Positions 20,893-33,387 are shown, counted from the first letter of the stretch. The stretch: DNA of 64,000 nt from Yarrowia lipolytica (GCF_001761485.1 NC_090770.1:992001-1056000), one strand, 5' to 3'. The notes: generated by a model from the letters alone, not told the origin. Translations and numbers: made by a program.

Positions 20893-22116
20893 CTAACAAA
20901 CAGAAACCTCAATTGTCTTCTTAGCCAACCGTCCAATCTCACCTCCCTCCTTTGCCAACAACTCCAGGCCATGGTGAAGAGAGCCCAGGTAGGTTTTGAG
21001 AACCTGGTTTCTAGCCTCCACGTCCTCAGTGATGGAGGTAGTAGTGGCCGAGGTGTTTGTACTTTTGAAAAGGTTGAGGTGCAAGAAAGGGTCTGAGTTG
21101 GGGGGCTGTGTGAAAAGTCTGCTCATGGGGTGGAACAGTGGATTTTCAGGCTGTCGTTGTTCAATGACGACATCGTTTCCAGAAGCATCCAGCAGTTTGA
21201 TCTCCTTGTATTTCACACCAAACTCGCTGAGACCACTTCTCAGAAACAACTGTAGGCACTCCAGGAATGACTTCTTCACACTAGCGGCCTGCTTGCCGAA
21301 CGCCAGGCCTGCCGTGACTGAACTGGAGCTCATGGTGAGTTGCTGATCAGTCTTCTCATGGGACCATCCAAATAGCGCAAAGAAGCAGTTGAGTGTCTTG
21401 GCCCAGTACTGACGCTGAAGTACAGAGCAGATGGAAAGGTCGAAAGAGTGGCTGAAAGTGTGCGATTCGCCAGTAGCGGGGGTCACCATAAGGAGCAGGA
21501 ACTTTGTCGAGTCTGCTCGAATATCAGGAGTAATGTGAGTCATGGCGGAATGGATGTACAGAGCCAAGTTAGGAATATGCAACGAAAGCGGACTGTTGGC
21601 GGTGTAGAACTCAGGCTTCAGAGTGAATTTGGGCTTACTGATGTCACTCAGCTGATTCGCAGGGACAGGATCAACCTGACCCGGTTCAAAACACAGAGCT
21701 CTCAGTAGCAATAGCAACTCTGCTCGCACCTTTTCAGAAAGGTCGAGAACCAGCGGAGCGGCTGCGTCGACAATTGGCTTGATGTTGACGCCGAGATCGT
21801 CGCTGCTGGCCAAATACTTGTTCCAGGCGTTTGTGAGATAGATAAGAGCCTCTTTTCGAGTACCAGCCGAGTGATGCTTCAGCAACAAAATGTGATGCTT
21901 AAAGTCTTCGTTGTTCAGAGGCGATACTGTGCTACCAACAGGGACTCCTCCAGCGCCAGTGATGCCTTTAACGATACTCTGGTTCGGCAGGGAGATAGTT
22001 TTTGCTTTGAAACTGAGATCCGTGTGTGTGTTGCTCTTGGGAGCGGTCTTTCCGACCTTGAGCTTGGTCTTCTGGAAGTCCTTTTTCTTCTCCTTCTTTT
22101 TTCGTGCTGATACCAT
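20893..22116 (-). CDS. IPI1: pre-rRNA-processing protein IPI1 (TEX10 family)
   Basis: This 407-aa protein is the Ipi1 subunit of the Rix1 complex (Rix1-Ipi1-Ipi3), which works with Rea1 on pre-60S particles for ITS2 processing and also has a replication-licensing link. A lysine-rich N terminus (MVSARKKKEKKKDFQKTKLKVGK) is followed by the characteristic helical block LLLKHHSAGTRKEALIYLTNAWNKYL, which defines the Ipi1/TEX10 N-terminal domain. HEAT-like helices follow. The frame stays open 56 codons upstream of the chosen ATG (22116), but that part is hydrophobic and unlike the family, and the chosen start gives the canonical basic N terminus. It is divergent from EMC4 across about 520 bp. Confidence 0.9.
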   Translation of the reverse strand: MVSARKKKEKKKDFQKTKLKVGKTAPKSNTHTDLSFKAKTISLPNQSIVKGITGAGGVPVGSTVSPLNNEDFKHHILLLKHHSAGTRKEALIYLTNAWNKYLASSDDLGVNIKPIVDAAAPLVLDLSEKVRAELLLLLRALCFEPGQVDPVPANQLSDISKPKFTLKPEFYTANSPLSLHIPNLALYIHSAMTHITPDIRADSTKFLLLMVTPATGESHTFSHSFDLSICSVLQRQYWAKTLNCFFALFGWSHEKTDQQLTMSSSSVTAGLAFGKQAASVKKSFLECLQLFLRSGLSEFGVKYKEIKLLDASGNDVVIEQRQPENPLFHPMSRLFTQPPNSDPFLHLNLFKSTNTSATTTSITEDVEARNQVLKTYLGSLHHGLELLAKEGGEIGRLAKKTIEVSVC

Positions 22117-22634
22117 AATGTTTGATAATGATGATGAGATGGTGATATTTTTTGTGTGATCCGCATACTGCATGCATGAAAACACTGCTTCTGCCACTGT
22201 CGCGAAGACAGACAAAACCTTATCTGCCAGTGTGCGATCCAGGCTGTTGAAAGACAGCTTGAAGTACAAGTACAGTATGTACATAATCGGTAGTAGTGTC
22301 AGTGCAATGAATATGTTACCTGTAGCTACTTATAGGGTTTCTGTTCGAAATTGGAAAGAATGACCAATTTCAGGGAAAAAAAAAATCCTCATATCGCCGT
22401 CTAAGAACATATCACCCACAAATTAACAGGGTCAAATAAATCAGCTACTCCACGCGATAAATTCAATATGCTGTTTTTTGAATACAATTATACTGTAGTA
22501 GCCCTCGTCTCTATACTTGGACACGTTGTTGACAGCCTTGAAAGCACTTAGTAATCATCAACCTTAACGCACCACTGCATCATTGATGCCACCACACAAA
22601 AGGACATCAACGACAAGACACTAACATCACGAAC
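22117..22634. promoter_or_regulatory. divergent upstream region IPI1 / EMC4
   Basis: This 518-bp stretch carries both promoters. It contains a TACAAGTACAGTATGTAC word cluster at about 22264-22281, an A-run at 22374-22384, and AT-rich DNA around 22430-22500. No specific site could be assigned. Confidence 0.4.
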
Positions 22635-23188
22635 ATGTTGCCTCAATGGTACAGTACGCTTACTACCAAGCCAGTGTGAGTATTTCCACGATTGTCGATG
22701 GCGTGATTCTTTTCACTAACGATAGAAAAACACTTAATATCGCCAACCCACAGACGCCCCCCTCGTTCGGAAAGAGCGGAAAGAAGATTGTCAGCAAGCA
22801 GGCATCCGAACACGAGCAGGATGTCTTGAAGGTCAAGAAGGCATGGGACATTGCCCTTGCTCCGGGAAAGTCGCTCCCCATGAACTTATTCATGTCTTAC
22901 ATGTCTGGATCGTCTCTGCAAATCATCCCCATCACAATGACTGCCATGATGTTCTTCATGACTCCTCTGAAGTCGCTGGTCACATGCCACAAGCAGTTTG
23001 CTAGCTTAATTTCTCCTACCAACAAGTCGCAGATCCTCATGTGCGAGGTAGTGTATGTCCTGATTCTGCTCGCAACTATGGGTGCTGGAGTGTGGAAGCT
23101 TGGACAAATGGGCTTGCTGCCGAATACCCGATCCGATTGGTTAGCTTGGGAAACCCCCAGTGTTTATCTGGAGGTTGTTAATAGATGA
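22635..23188 (+). CDS. EMC4: ER membrane protein complex subunit 4, one intron
   Basis: The spliced 167-aa protein is Emc4, a subunit of the EMC insertase that places tail-anchored and multipass proteins into the ER membrane. Exon 1 is 22635-22675 (13 codons plus two bases). The intron is 22676-22725: it begins GTGAGT, has an ACTAAC branch site and ends four bases later in TAG, the compact Y. lipolytica style. Exon 2 (22726-23188) carries the signature KKAWDIALAPGKSLPMNLFMSYMSG, then two hydrophobic helices (IIPITMTAMMFFM and VYVLILLATMGAG). A longer unspliced reading begins at a non-family sequence and is rejected. It is divergent from IPI1. Confidence 0.9.
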
Positions 23189-24246
23189 TGGGGGCGATGG
23201 TTACGGTATGAGAATAGCATCGGTCCTACAGAGGCCAGTGCACTCACAGGTTTCGGATCCGACACCGTCAGTTGTCGCTGCCACCCTGCTCATATAAAAA
23301 AGTTATTACTTTGAAAATCTCCTACATTCTCTGTCTTTTTATACAATCGCGTAATCTATCAACTTCATAGGTGTCGAGAGAGACCTATCGTGGTGTCCAT
23401 GTCTGCACTCATACCTGCCGCTCAACCTCCCCAACTGTACAGTACATACAGTAACTGTACTCGTAGATGATGTACAATAGCACACTCTACACTACAGTAG
23501 TACTAACTTCAAGTAGCAACTGAAGCGAGAAAAATAGGCTTTCTAGTTGGTATCACCTACGTTCTTTGGCGGCTTGCGCTTCGCGTCCTTTTCTGGTTTC
23601 AACCGAGAGCCTACATTCAAGTTGCGCGTTCCTCATTCATGAGTTGGAGTTGCGCCCTCTACTTGTACCCCTTGTCTGTTATGTACAGTTCTGTATATTC
23701 GGGGCAGCAGCTCTCTTCTAACCGGCAAACGTCACAACGAACCCCACCAGCCTGGCACAGCAGTTTCGGCAAGTCTGCTGCTGACAAACATGTTCTTGGC
23801 GACAAAGCTGAATAAATGATTGTACTTGTATGTACAGTACATACTGCACTTGTAGTTGGTGATTATGTTTACTCTTCTTCATCGTAAGTGATATTCTAAG
23901 ACGTTATCAGCTTTCGCGGGCTTATGTTCCAGCAGAGCAGGGAGAGCATGGGTGTCGAGATACAAGGTACTGTAGGCGTAGCAACACAAGTACTGTATGT
24001 ACTGTATGTACTGTACTTGTACTTGTAAGTGGCACCCCTTGGACATGTTCTGCTTAACATGTCAAAGAGTATTAGTATGTCTGCTGGACCAGACACCTGC
24101 TTCTGACGTAGCTCTATAGTATGTACTTTGTATCTCGACAAGAAACTACGTACGAGTACGTGTTGAAGTATTGTACATACGTCTAAAGCATCGCCGACTC
24201 ATAAAAGTTCATCACTTAATTATATACAAGTAACTACAAGTAGTAA
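23189..24246. repeat. intergenic DNA with TGTACTGTA / ACTTGTAC arrays
   Basis: About 1.06 kb between convergent genes (EMC4 and the O-GlcNAc transferase). A tight array of TGTACTGTATG words followed by ACTTGTAC words lies at about 23990-24029, with other copies at 23436-23480 and 23821-23853. No coding frame is convincing. Confidence 0.55.
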
Positions 24247-27200
24247 CTAGCCCATAACAATGTCCTCGTAGACACCCTCTGTCCAGTCAGACCAGGCTCT
24301 CCACAATCCTTCTTCGAGCTTCTTCACCCACTGTTTCGTGTCAAATAATCGTCCAGTTTCTCGCTGACTATACAATAATTGTCTGTATTTGATCAAGGTA
24401 GGCAATTGAGGTTCCGAGATCAGACTTAGAGTGTTGTTGACATACTTCTGATTGGAGTCAACCACAAGATCGCGGTACATAGCTTCAGCTTCTGCCGAAG
24501 GAGGATGAGGAATGCTGGCGGCAATAATGCTAGAAGCTACCCGTGACGACATTTTGTGATCATGCTTAGGAAATGTCAGAATTGGGGTTCCATTCCAAAT
24601 CACATCTGCAGCTGTCGTATGGGCATTGCACTCAGGGGTGTCTAAGAACAGGTCGCAAACTCTTGATCGCGTGACGAAAACATTTTTATCAGTGACGGGC
24701 GTGAACAAAATTCGCTTGTTGATATCGTCAGTCCCTTGATACCACTTCGAGGCCATCTCCCGGATCTTACTCTCTCCAGCGGGAGGAAACTGGAGCAGCC
24801 ATAGGTATGCATTGGGCTGTCGCTGTAGAATCAGAAGCCACATGAAGAGTGTCTCGGGTGTGATCTTGTACAGCTGGTTGAAACTTCCAAGTAAAACAGC
24901 CTCCTTCGGAATATCGGGGAAGATCTGTTGTCTCAACTTGGCTCTCTTGGAAAGTTCGTGGTCAAATGGAGGCAGACGAGGCGTGCCAGTGGAGTCTCCT
25001 TCCTCCTCAATGCTTGCATCGCTGCCCCTCTTATCCATTTTCGAGTCCAAGTCTCTAGAGAAGGAATCATCCCATTCGTCTTTTTTGCCATACAAATAGT
25101 CGTCGCTGGAGTAACCATCAACCAAAGGGGAGTTCTCCAGCTGAGAAAGAGCGTACTTCTGGATATCAATGTTGCTATATTCCATTTTGTGGGCAGATGC
25201 AACAGTACCAGTACCACAAGACCGAGGTGACTTGGGCTTACGCACCTTGCTGTGAAAACGAGAAAGGCTTTCAGAGAGAGTAGAACCCTGTTCATACATC
25301 TTTCCGCTTCCAACAGGAGCTCGAGACACGCTCTTTCTCACTGCAAAGCAATCTGGGGCTGTCTGTCGATGGTCACAACAGAAGAAGCTGGGCTGGCAAA
25401 TGATCAGTTTCTCGCTGAAAGAGTCTCGCTGTCTCTCCCTACTTGAAATACTGTCTGAAAAGATATAATCTATCCATCCTGCTCCCAAAGTACCAGCATA
25501 TCCCATCAGGCTGACTTGAACAGGGACAGGTCTAGCCGCAAAGATATCATTTCTGGCTCCTTTTGTGTACCCATTCAAGTTTACCAAGATATGGATATTG
25601 TCCTTAAGAATAGTCTCAATAACCTGATGAGTGGACATATTGCTAACGTCTCTCACCAGGGCCTGCTTTTCAATTCTATGACGGTAAGAAGATCCATCCG
25701 ACGAAGTGGTAGCATAACAAATCGGCCTGACTTTTGTTGTGTCATGGAGACCGAACACAGACTGCATGAGATGGGCCAAGGGGTGATCGACGAAGTCCGA
25801 ACTCACATATCCAACGTTGAGAACACCTCCATTCTGCCCGGGGCTCTTTGGGGGTTTGAAAACATGTCGAGGCATCCAGGGCTGGCGTAGGGTGCTTACA
25901 GAGATCCGCAGAGCAGTCAATTGAGCAATGCCCAACACCTGTTCACGGTCCAGAGGTAGCGTGAATGTGTGGAATGGGCTTACAGTTGAGGCTGCAGGAA
26001 CGTGTAGCAAAGGGGGGATCTCGGGTCGCGGAAATTTATCAGAAGAAGCATCAGGATCAAGATACCATCTCAGTTGGCACAGTCGGGTTGCTTCTTCGAT
26101 GGCTCTGACAATCTGGGTCCCCTCTCCTCCCAACTGGCACTTCGGGGACAAATAGGGCAGTAGTTTGTTGATTATGTCGTTGTCCAAGTCTCCAGTGGCG
26201 TTGGTGATGTCTTGAGCTAGAGAAGGGCTCTTGTAGACAATGCCATGGCCCCAGATCTTTCCGTCCTTGAGCTGCTCGTTAATCACACCAATGAGTCGTG
26301 TGATCCAGCCAGGGGTGTTATCGAAGCACACCATCCCATCGTCGTCCACTCCACAGAGTTCCTGAGGTGACTTTCCGCGCCCTGCCCAAGAACAAATGGT
26401 GCTGAGACAATTTGCCAGTCCACATATGGCCTCTGCGAAACCAGGGTTGGCTGCCACAGCCTTCTTGTAGTACTGAATGGCAAGACTGGTTTGTCCGTTG
26501 TCCTGATAAGCCGCTGCAAGATTACCGAGTGCTGTGTCAAAACCAGCGTCGCATTTAACGGCGTTGAGGTACATGTCGATAGCAGGTTTAAGTCTTCCTT
26601 GCTCTTTGAATAGTGAGCCCAAGTTTGTGTACAGATGGGGGTGTTTGGGGTCGAGGGAGAGGCCATATTGGTAGTAAGAAAGGGCCAGGCTTCTGACATG
26701 GTTTCGGTTGGGCATAGATGTACTGAGAGAGTTGAGCAAGATTCCAATATTGTTAGCGGTCGAAGCTGAGGGATTGAGAGATAGCGATAATAAATACAGG
26801 GAAAGAATGTCGTATAATGTTGGGGAGCGGTTGTTGAAGGAGATTGCGTGGTCGGTTTTTCCCGAGTGGATGCCGTCCTGTAAGATTTTAGCCAGATTCA
26901 ACAGTGCATTAGCAATGGTAATTGTGATTGATTGGAACAACGGAAGAACAGAAGGAGGAACAGTCACACGGCCATTGTCCGAATCTGACGAAGCTAGTTC
27001 GTACCCTGATTCTCTGTCCTTCGTAAGCCTACCAATCCCTGGACATTGCAGAAGTGTTAGGCGGAGCAGCAAAGGGGGCAAACCCATGTCTCCGTACAGC
27101 TTGAATCGAACCCTCATGGCCTTCTTGGGGCTCACTAGAAGCGCAGAGGTTGTTGAAACCGGAACGCTTGCTACATGGTCCCGCTCTTCCATGTACCATG

Positions 27201-28357
27201 CCAGCATGACGTTTGAAATGGTTTCCGTGAGCGTTTCAATTTCGGATGTAGCAAGATCAGTAGATTTGCCGAGTGCAAAGTTGACCATGAATTTCTGAGC
27301 ATCTACCTTGCTCCATGAGAACTGATCAGGTCCTAGCTTCAAATGATCTGGTAGTGACGCTAGCATTACGACCTGTGCGAATACCTGCACGGCCTGACCT
27401 ACCTTTTTGTGACTGTAGTGGTTGTTTCCGAGGGTGTGGTAAAGCGACAGAAGCTTCTGCCACGACTGGAGAGTGTTGGGGGCGATGTCTTGTGCGATCG
27501 TCGCGTTGATGCAGGTACATAGTGTGGTACCAGCTTCTATAGGTCGAGATTCCGCCATCAAAACACTGGAGAGTTGCTCGGCGGCAGCCCAGTACCCTGG
27601 TTTTGCCCTTAGCGTCATTCTCCACCAAAATACTGCGTCCTGCTTATGCCCGGCTGTAATCATTGTAGTTGCCTGGTTGTAAAGGGCTTCCGCGTAGTTG
27701 GGTGCAAATAGCAGAATAACAGAGTTGAGAAAGGCACTCTTGTCGAACAGCTTCATTGAGAATGCCATGCACCCTGCGAACAGGTATCCTTCCAAGGCTG
27801 TTGTGTAAAGCGCTCTGAGCTTGGACTCGTCCAAGGTTCCTGTCCTTGGGATGTCTGTGATAATAGAGTGCACTGTAGCAATGAGGTTTTGATGTCGAGC
27901 TGCTAGATCTCCATTGGAGTAGAAGGGCTGGATTTCTGTGTTAGTCAAGATAATGAGGGCAAATTAATTAACACCTAGAGATGAAATGACGAACGAAACA
28001 TAGGAAAACATGACATAAACCAGAAAGGGCCTTTAGATTAGATTAGTACTCACGTGAGTCTTCTTCCACGACGCAGTCGAAACTGTCCAGTATCTTGGAG
28101 GGTGTGGGGTCACTTGTAGACAAGCTGATGACACCATCCAGCTTGGCAAAAGTCGGTAGCGGATATGGATTGTGTCCGAGAGAGTGAAGGTCTTCGGTGG
28201 CCGTTATGATATCTACCCTCTGAGCAATCTCAATAATGACTCTGCGACTCCACAACTCCAGAGTCGTGACCACGGCCTGTTTGACTGCGAGGGAGACTTG
28301 CGTCGATCCATGCACCTGCTGGGCCAGCTTCAGCACGATATCAATACTCGGAGGCAT
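24247..28357 (-). CDS. O-linked N-acetylglucosamine transferase (TPR-GT41), one intron
   Basis: The spliced 1,330-aa protein is an OGT/SPINDLY-type enzyme, which moves GlcNAc from UDP-GlcNAc to Ser/Thr of nuclear and cytosolic proteins. Exon 1 is 28357-28054 (101 codons plus one base). The intron is 28053-27936: GTGAGT start, TGACTAAC branch and CACAG end. Exon 2 is 27935-24247 and the frame joins cleanly. TPR helices are clear around 480-610 (for example HLYTNLGSLFKEQGRLKPAIDMY). The GT41 half has SSDFVDHPLAHLM (His about 819, matching human H498), FNQLYKI (Lys about 1125, matching K842) and NAHTTAAD (about 1206-1213). A Ser/acidic insert of roughly 140 residues (about 970-1100) splits the two catalytic lobes. 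The exon-1 domain is not recognised. Confidence 0.88.
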
Positions 28358-31300
28358 TGGAGTGAGTGTGTCGGTAAGGGGAAAGAAATGGTGATATTTT
28401 CTGGTTTCCGCATGAGGCGAGAAGCCGTATTCAAAAGCAGCTCACTGGGACTACTACTAAAACGTAGGGGAGCGTTCCGCGAACCTAGAATTGGCAGATA
28501 GAGCTTATTTGCCTATCGCTTGCCCTTTTGTCGTTACCTTGCTCGCGTCAGGCGCAGCGCTCGCGTCTAACTCTTTTTTTGGAAGCGATGGTGTGACTTC
28601 AGGCCATCAGAGATCGGAATGAGCGAGGAAAAATCTAGGAGGAGGCGGGGACATTATATATTTGCCATTTTATTACTACAGACAATACAAAGACATGTTT
28701 GAAATGGCTAATAGCTTTTTTGTGAGTTGGCGACAGCTGTCCAAAAGTACATTGCTACTTTTAGATCGACTCTAAATATTCTTGAAAGCTAGTAGCAACA
28801 AAAGCAGTCCTGGACACAAAGTACGCTAAAAAAGGCCTCAGAAGGAAAAAAAAAAAAAAAGTCTCCCGTATAGCTTGAGACCCATGTCCTGAATGTATAC
28901 CCCTTGGTGCCAAAATACGGGGTCAGCACTCTTCAAAGTCCAAATTTCATTCAAACTTTAATTTCCCCAGCCCAACCTACACCGTTAAACTACATGCTGT
29001 TGCGTATTTGATGTCTGGTGTGTGTGGTCCAAATAAGTATAATTACGTCACACATCATTGCCATTGTTGCTGTGGCAACTACGGTTTGATACAACGGAAC
29101 TCTTTGTGCTCGTAACCTCGTAAACGACGACTCCGACGTTCATAAATACATCCTATTCACCCAATAGGACCGGGGTGAGATGGATGGCACGGATCAGTAC
29201 AGTACTGACCATAGTTTGCTCGAGCGGCATCACCAGCAATCGAAGTTCAACGTACACTCTGAGCTTGCGGTGGAAACCACTTGTAAGTTTGTTATCACCC
29301 CCCCCCCATTGATGTGTGTGCGATTGACTTGGCATGTGAATAACGTGCAGGTACAACAACTAGATGCAATGGCATTTATGAGAGTTGCTCGGTTTCGTGA
29401 GACTGAAACTCTCTATTAACCACAAGAGGTATGATCCTACTTGTAGTTATAAAAGGCTGTACTGTACCTGACTGTTATTACTATTGCTGCATTAGCGAGT
29501 GTTATTGCCGCAGTAGCGCATGTCTTGTCATTACTGTACATTAAACTGCATCGATTGCTCCACTCACGTGGTTCAGGCTCCTGCTATGTAGTTGCTAGTT
29601 GAGTAACTTGCGAGATCCAAAACAATCCTCTTGTGTAAAACGGAATGATCACCCCATGGAGTTGTTCTTTTCTGTCCCCAGTACGATCTGTAACCCGGCT
29701 CTCTTTAACTTTTTCTTTGTCTGCCTCCACGCACTTTCACTTGCGCTTCGGGCAGATGTTTCTTTTATCTTCTTTGTTCCTTGAGATGTCTGGCTGACTG
29801 TGTACATAGGGAGCTCCATTACCCGCTTATCTACCCAGTCTCCATGTCGCCTACACGGCACATCTCGCGTATCTTTAACCTAAGAACCCGGACATGAGCT
29901 TCACATCGCTGAGTTTACTGGAAGCTGTGGGGATACGATGACACTTTTGGTGAGATGAATTACGAGTACATTAATCCAGGAGTTGAACCACATCTAACGG
30001 GACTGCCGTAATTGAAACTCCATAGCCCAGATCTCCACTTGGTGACCCCTGATGCAACGGCAAAATAGCCGTTTTGAGACAGGCAATGAGATATGGTTGC
30101 TGGTCCCCTTCACTCTTGCTTCTCAAGATAGAAACTCGATCGTCAGCATACCCGTGGCTGTTCTCAACTTAGTCGCCTAAGAACGTCTCCTTAGTGGCTG
30201 GCCTCCAGCAACCCACTTACGATACTTGTCAATCGCAAAAACAGTTCTTTGGGACGGCTCAGGAATGAAGCAATCGTCATACAGCAGGATATCGTTAGCA
30301 ATCGAACAGAGCTCCTCCGCAATCGCAATCGTTCAACAGCCTCGTAATCGTCATAATATTCCTAGTTCACTTCAGAAGCGGCTGATCTGCAGTAGAAGAT
30401 TGTCTCCTAGGACAGTCCCGGTTTACTGATTCTCCAATGGACTCAGGGTTGTGGTCTATATCACGACCAGGAAGTTGCAATTATGATCTCGTCAAAATGT
30501 AGTTCGACAATGGCGATTTCGGTGACGTCAAACTATGCACCCACAAAATTTGTGAATGTTGAGGGAAACAATTGACATTCTTGCTGAAAGATGTATGTAC
30601 ATACTGTACTGGTACTTGAAGCTTGGAAATCAGGAATTCGTATCAACAGCTTGTTGTGCGTCTCGAATAGGTATAATTATGAGCTGAAATACTCGTACAC
30701 GGGTACCCTGTCGGCTGTTGTGTTAAAAGACGACTCAATTTTACTCGTACTAACCAGAAACTAATACTTGTGACTAAGACGTCTGTGAGATGGACTAAAT
30801 AGCCAAGTACTTCTAACCTGGTACATATTATGATAACAGGTGGCATTTCTGGTATGTACTGTAGTTGATTAATGTGTGTCTTGTAGATAGCAGCACCTAT
30901 TGGTCTGGAGTCTCCAATGTGGACAAGTGCACACCCTTCTGATGTGCACTAATGTACATACTGTACTACAAGTATCTGAACGGGGTGTCCTGGGAAGTGG
31001 GTTGTACTTCAAGTAGTTATTAATACTCATACTGTATCGTACATAACTAAATATTAATAATTAATAATCCTACATATGGTTTTGAACACACCATACATCC
31101 CGAGAAAGTGCTTTACTACCCGTTAGCTGGCCTCTCTGGGACCTTCACGTACTTCTTGTTCAGACTCACCACAGTACTCAATTACATGAGTTCGTGAGCC
31201 AGTGTCGAGGTTCCCATGATTTATTTGAGTTCTGTTAGCATCTCGTTTCCAATGTCTTACGTGTGTTTCAAATGGGTTCGAATGTCTTGCCACGGTCTAC

Positions 31301-32481
31301 TTGTAGTTTTAGATGCTTGTTCAATTAGATGCTCCCACATCGTCGAGTATTTCGTTGTGAACATAATGTTGAAATGCGACATGGAGTACAAGAATCTTTC
31401 CGAGTCCTGTGCGGTACATGTGTTGTATATCGTAGGTCGAGTCGACTGTTCATCACTCAAAATTACCCTGTTGGGCTGCAGCATAAATAAGCATGTCTCA
31501 AGCATGAACCCACCAAACAAGTGAGCATCGGGAAATGCATGGCGCGCAATCATTTGTAGACGGATTCTAGAATCACGGGCATCGACTCCAAGCTACAGTA
31601 AGATACTCGTACAGCAAGTCCCATATCGAGCTCCCCAAATTTACATCTTGCAAGTTGAAGTTTATCGGTGTTTGGGTTTTCTTTTCAAGCTGATAGCGCT
31701 TAGGGTTACAATCTAACCGACTATGGTAAAAGAAAGATTGAAAGAGTAATGTACAGTACGCGTCTTATGTAAGTGGTAGCACCACACAACTCATCTGTAG
31801 GAACGGAGGAGACCGTTAGTGGCGTAAAATAGGGGCTTCTTTCTCTTTATTTCTTTCTTTCTTCCACTGAACTGGTTTCTCTCTTCTTGGTCTTATGTAA
31901 CCCGTGCCTCCACGTTCATTTTCTAGCAGCAAAATGACTGGTGACATTGCTAGGTGATAATCTTTTCCAATTAACCACATGTCTCATATAGTTAGCCCGA
32001 GTCTAATGACACTGAAGACTCCCGACTCGGGGTGGCTACTTGTAGTTTCGTTATGGAGTACACTCTGAGACGACTTCCTCCGTACTGTACTGACGGTCGT
32101 TTGTCTTGTGTTGAAGACTGAAGTAGATGTTACATGTTCCCGGAATCTTCATTGACGCTTCGTAGCTGACGCATGGCCCTCTTGTAGATATTCCAACGGA
32201 TGGTGTCTCGGATATCTCCGTCTGATATGAGACACGAACCATAGTATGTATAGTATGTACAGTAAATAAGGGGGTAACCGGAACTTCTTAGAGTGAAATT
32301 TCAACAGTGCAATAATGGGCAGTCCTCGGTATGTTTACACTATATATGACAATGTCCTTTCACGTGCGATATAGTATTATTATGTACATAGCTGGTGGTG
32401 TTCTGTGCCAGCTACATTATTTCCGTGCCTGTTGAATCGATGCACATGTTAGTTGAATAAATAATATCTCTTCTGTCTTTC
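28358..32481. other. 4.1-kb gene-poor region
   Basis: No frame here has convincing protein character; all ATG frames are shorter than about 105 codons and of chance composition. Landmarks are the promoter side of the OGT gene on the left, a run of about 15 A at 28846-28860, a GC-containing stretch at 28520-28650, a hairpin with ACGGC / GCCGT arms at about 30055-30075, and TGTAC-type words at 30595-30620, 30955-30975 and 32240-32265. The right end adjoins the 3' end of GTP cyclohydrolase I. A non-coding RNA gene cannot be excluded. Confidence 0.5.
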
Positions 32482-33387
32482 CTATCTTTTTCCAATGAGT
32501 GTCAAAAATTCGTCTCGAGTCTTCTGGGCGTCTCTGAAGCGGCCAAGCATGCAACTGGTGAGCGTGCTACTACCGCTCTTTTGCACGCCTCGGGATACCA
32601 TACACATGTGGGAGGCTTCAATCACCACTGCCACTCCCTGGGGCTCCAGAATCTCCCACAAGGCCATAGCCACCTGCTTGGTGAGTCGCTCCTGAACTTG
32701 CAGTCGCCGAGAGAACATCTCTGCGAGACGGGCAAGCTTACTGAGACCCAAAACTCGCGAGTTGGGGATGTAGCCAATGTGAATCTTGCCGAAAAAGGGC
32801 ACAAGATGGTGCTCACACAACGAGAAGATTTCGATATCTCGAACAATGACCATTTCGTCATGATCCTCTTCAAAAACAGCCCGCTTGATAACATCCTTGA
32901 CGTTGTCTTCGTAGCCCTTTGTGAAAAACAGCATGGCTCGGGCGTATCTCTCGGGCGTCTCCAAGAGACCTTCACGGTTTGGGTCTTCTCCCAGCTCTGT
33001 CAAAATCGTCTTGACTGCATCTGCAATACGTCCTTCACGGGCTTTGGCCTCCTCCTCAGTCTGCTCAAGACGAGCTCTAGCACCGACAGAAGGCCACGAC
33101 AGGCCGTCGAAATCTATGGGGGGGTTGAGCGTGTATGGGCTCGCCACTCGGGTGTTGAGAGGAGTACCCTCCTGTTGTCCAAGGTAAGAGTATTGCGACA
33201 GCTTGGATCGAGACGATGAAACGGAGCTAGATCGAGTAGAAGGCAGGGAGGTGTTGACGGTGGGGTGTTGGGGCTGAGGCTGGTGCGGTGCGGGAACTCG
33301 TCCGTTCACCTCTGGTCGAATCGTGTTGGTCGAATCATGTCGTTTTTCGAATGCATTGATTCGTTCGTCGTCGTCAAACCCAGACAT
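32482..33387 (-). CDS. FOL2: GTP cyclohydrolase I
   Basis: This 301-aa enzyme converts GTP to 7,8-dihydroneopterin triphosphate, the first step of folate (and pterin) synthesis. The catalytic domain spans about 115-300. The zinc ligands are C191 and H194 in LCEHHLVPF and C262 in HMCMVSRG. Other family motifs are [12 protein letters not shown] (141-152), [17 protein letters not shown] (205-221) and STLTSCMLG (274-282). Residues 1-110 are a Ser/Pro/Gln-rich extension longer than in bacterial enzymes, common in fungi. ATG at 33387 is the first in frame and no intron is suggested. Confidence 0.95.
   Translation of the reverse strand: MSGFDDDERINAFEKRHDSTNTIRPEVNGRVPAPHQPQPQHPTVNTSLPSTRSSSVSSSRSKLSQYSYLGQQEGTPLNTRVASPYTLNPPIDFDGLSWPSVGARARLEQTEEEAKAREGRIADAVKTILTELGEDPNREGLLETPERYARAMLFFTKGYEDNVKDVIKRAVFEEDHDEMVIVRDIEIFSLCEHHLVPFFGKIHIGYIPNSRVLGLSKLARLAEMFSRRLQVQERLTKQVAMALWEILEPQGVAVVIEASHMCMVSRGVQKSGSSTLTSCMLGRFRDAQKTRDEFLTLIGKR

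Noticed and set aside
22646-23188. unspliced 180-codon reading of EMC4
   Set aside because: Its first 27 residues are unlike EMC4 and contain the intron; the spliced form fits the family.
28846-28860. poly(A) tail of a LINE insertion
   Set aside because: No reverse-transcriptase sequence upstream and no target-site duplication recognised around the A-run.
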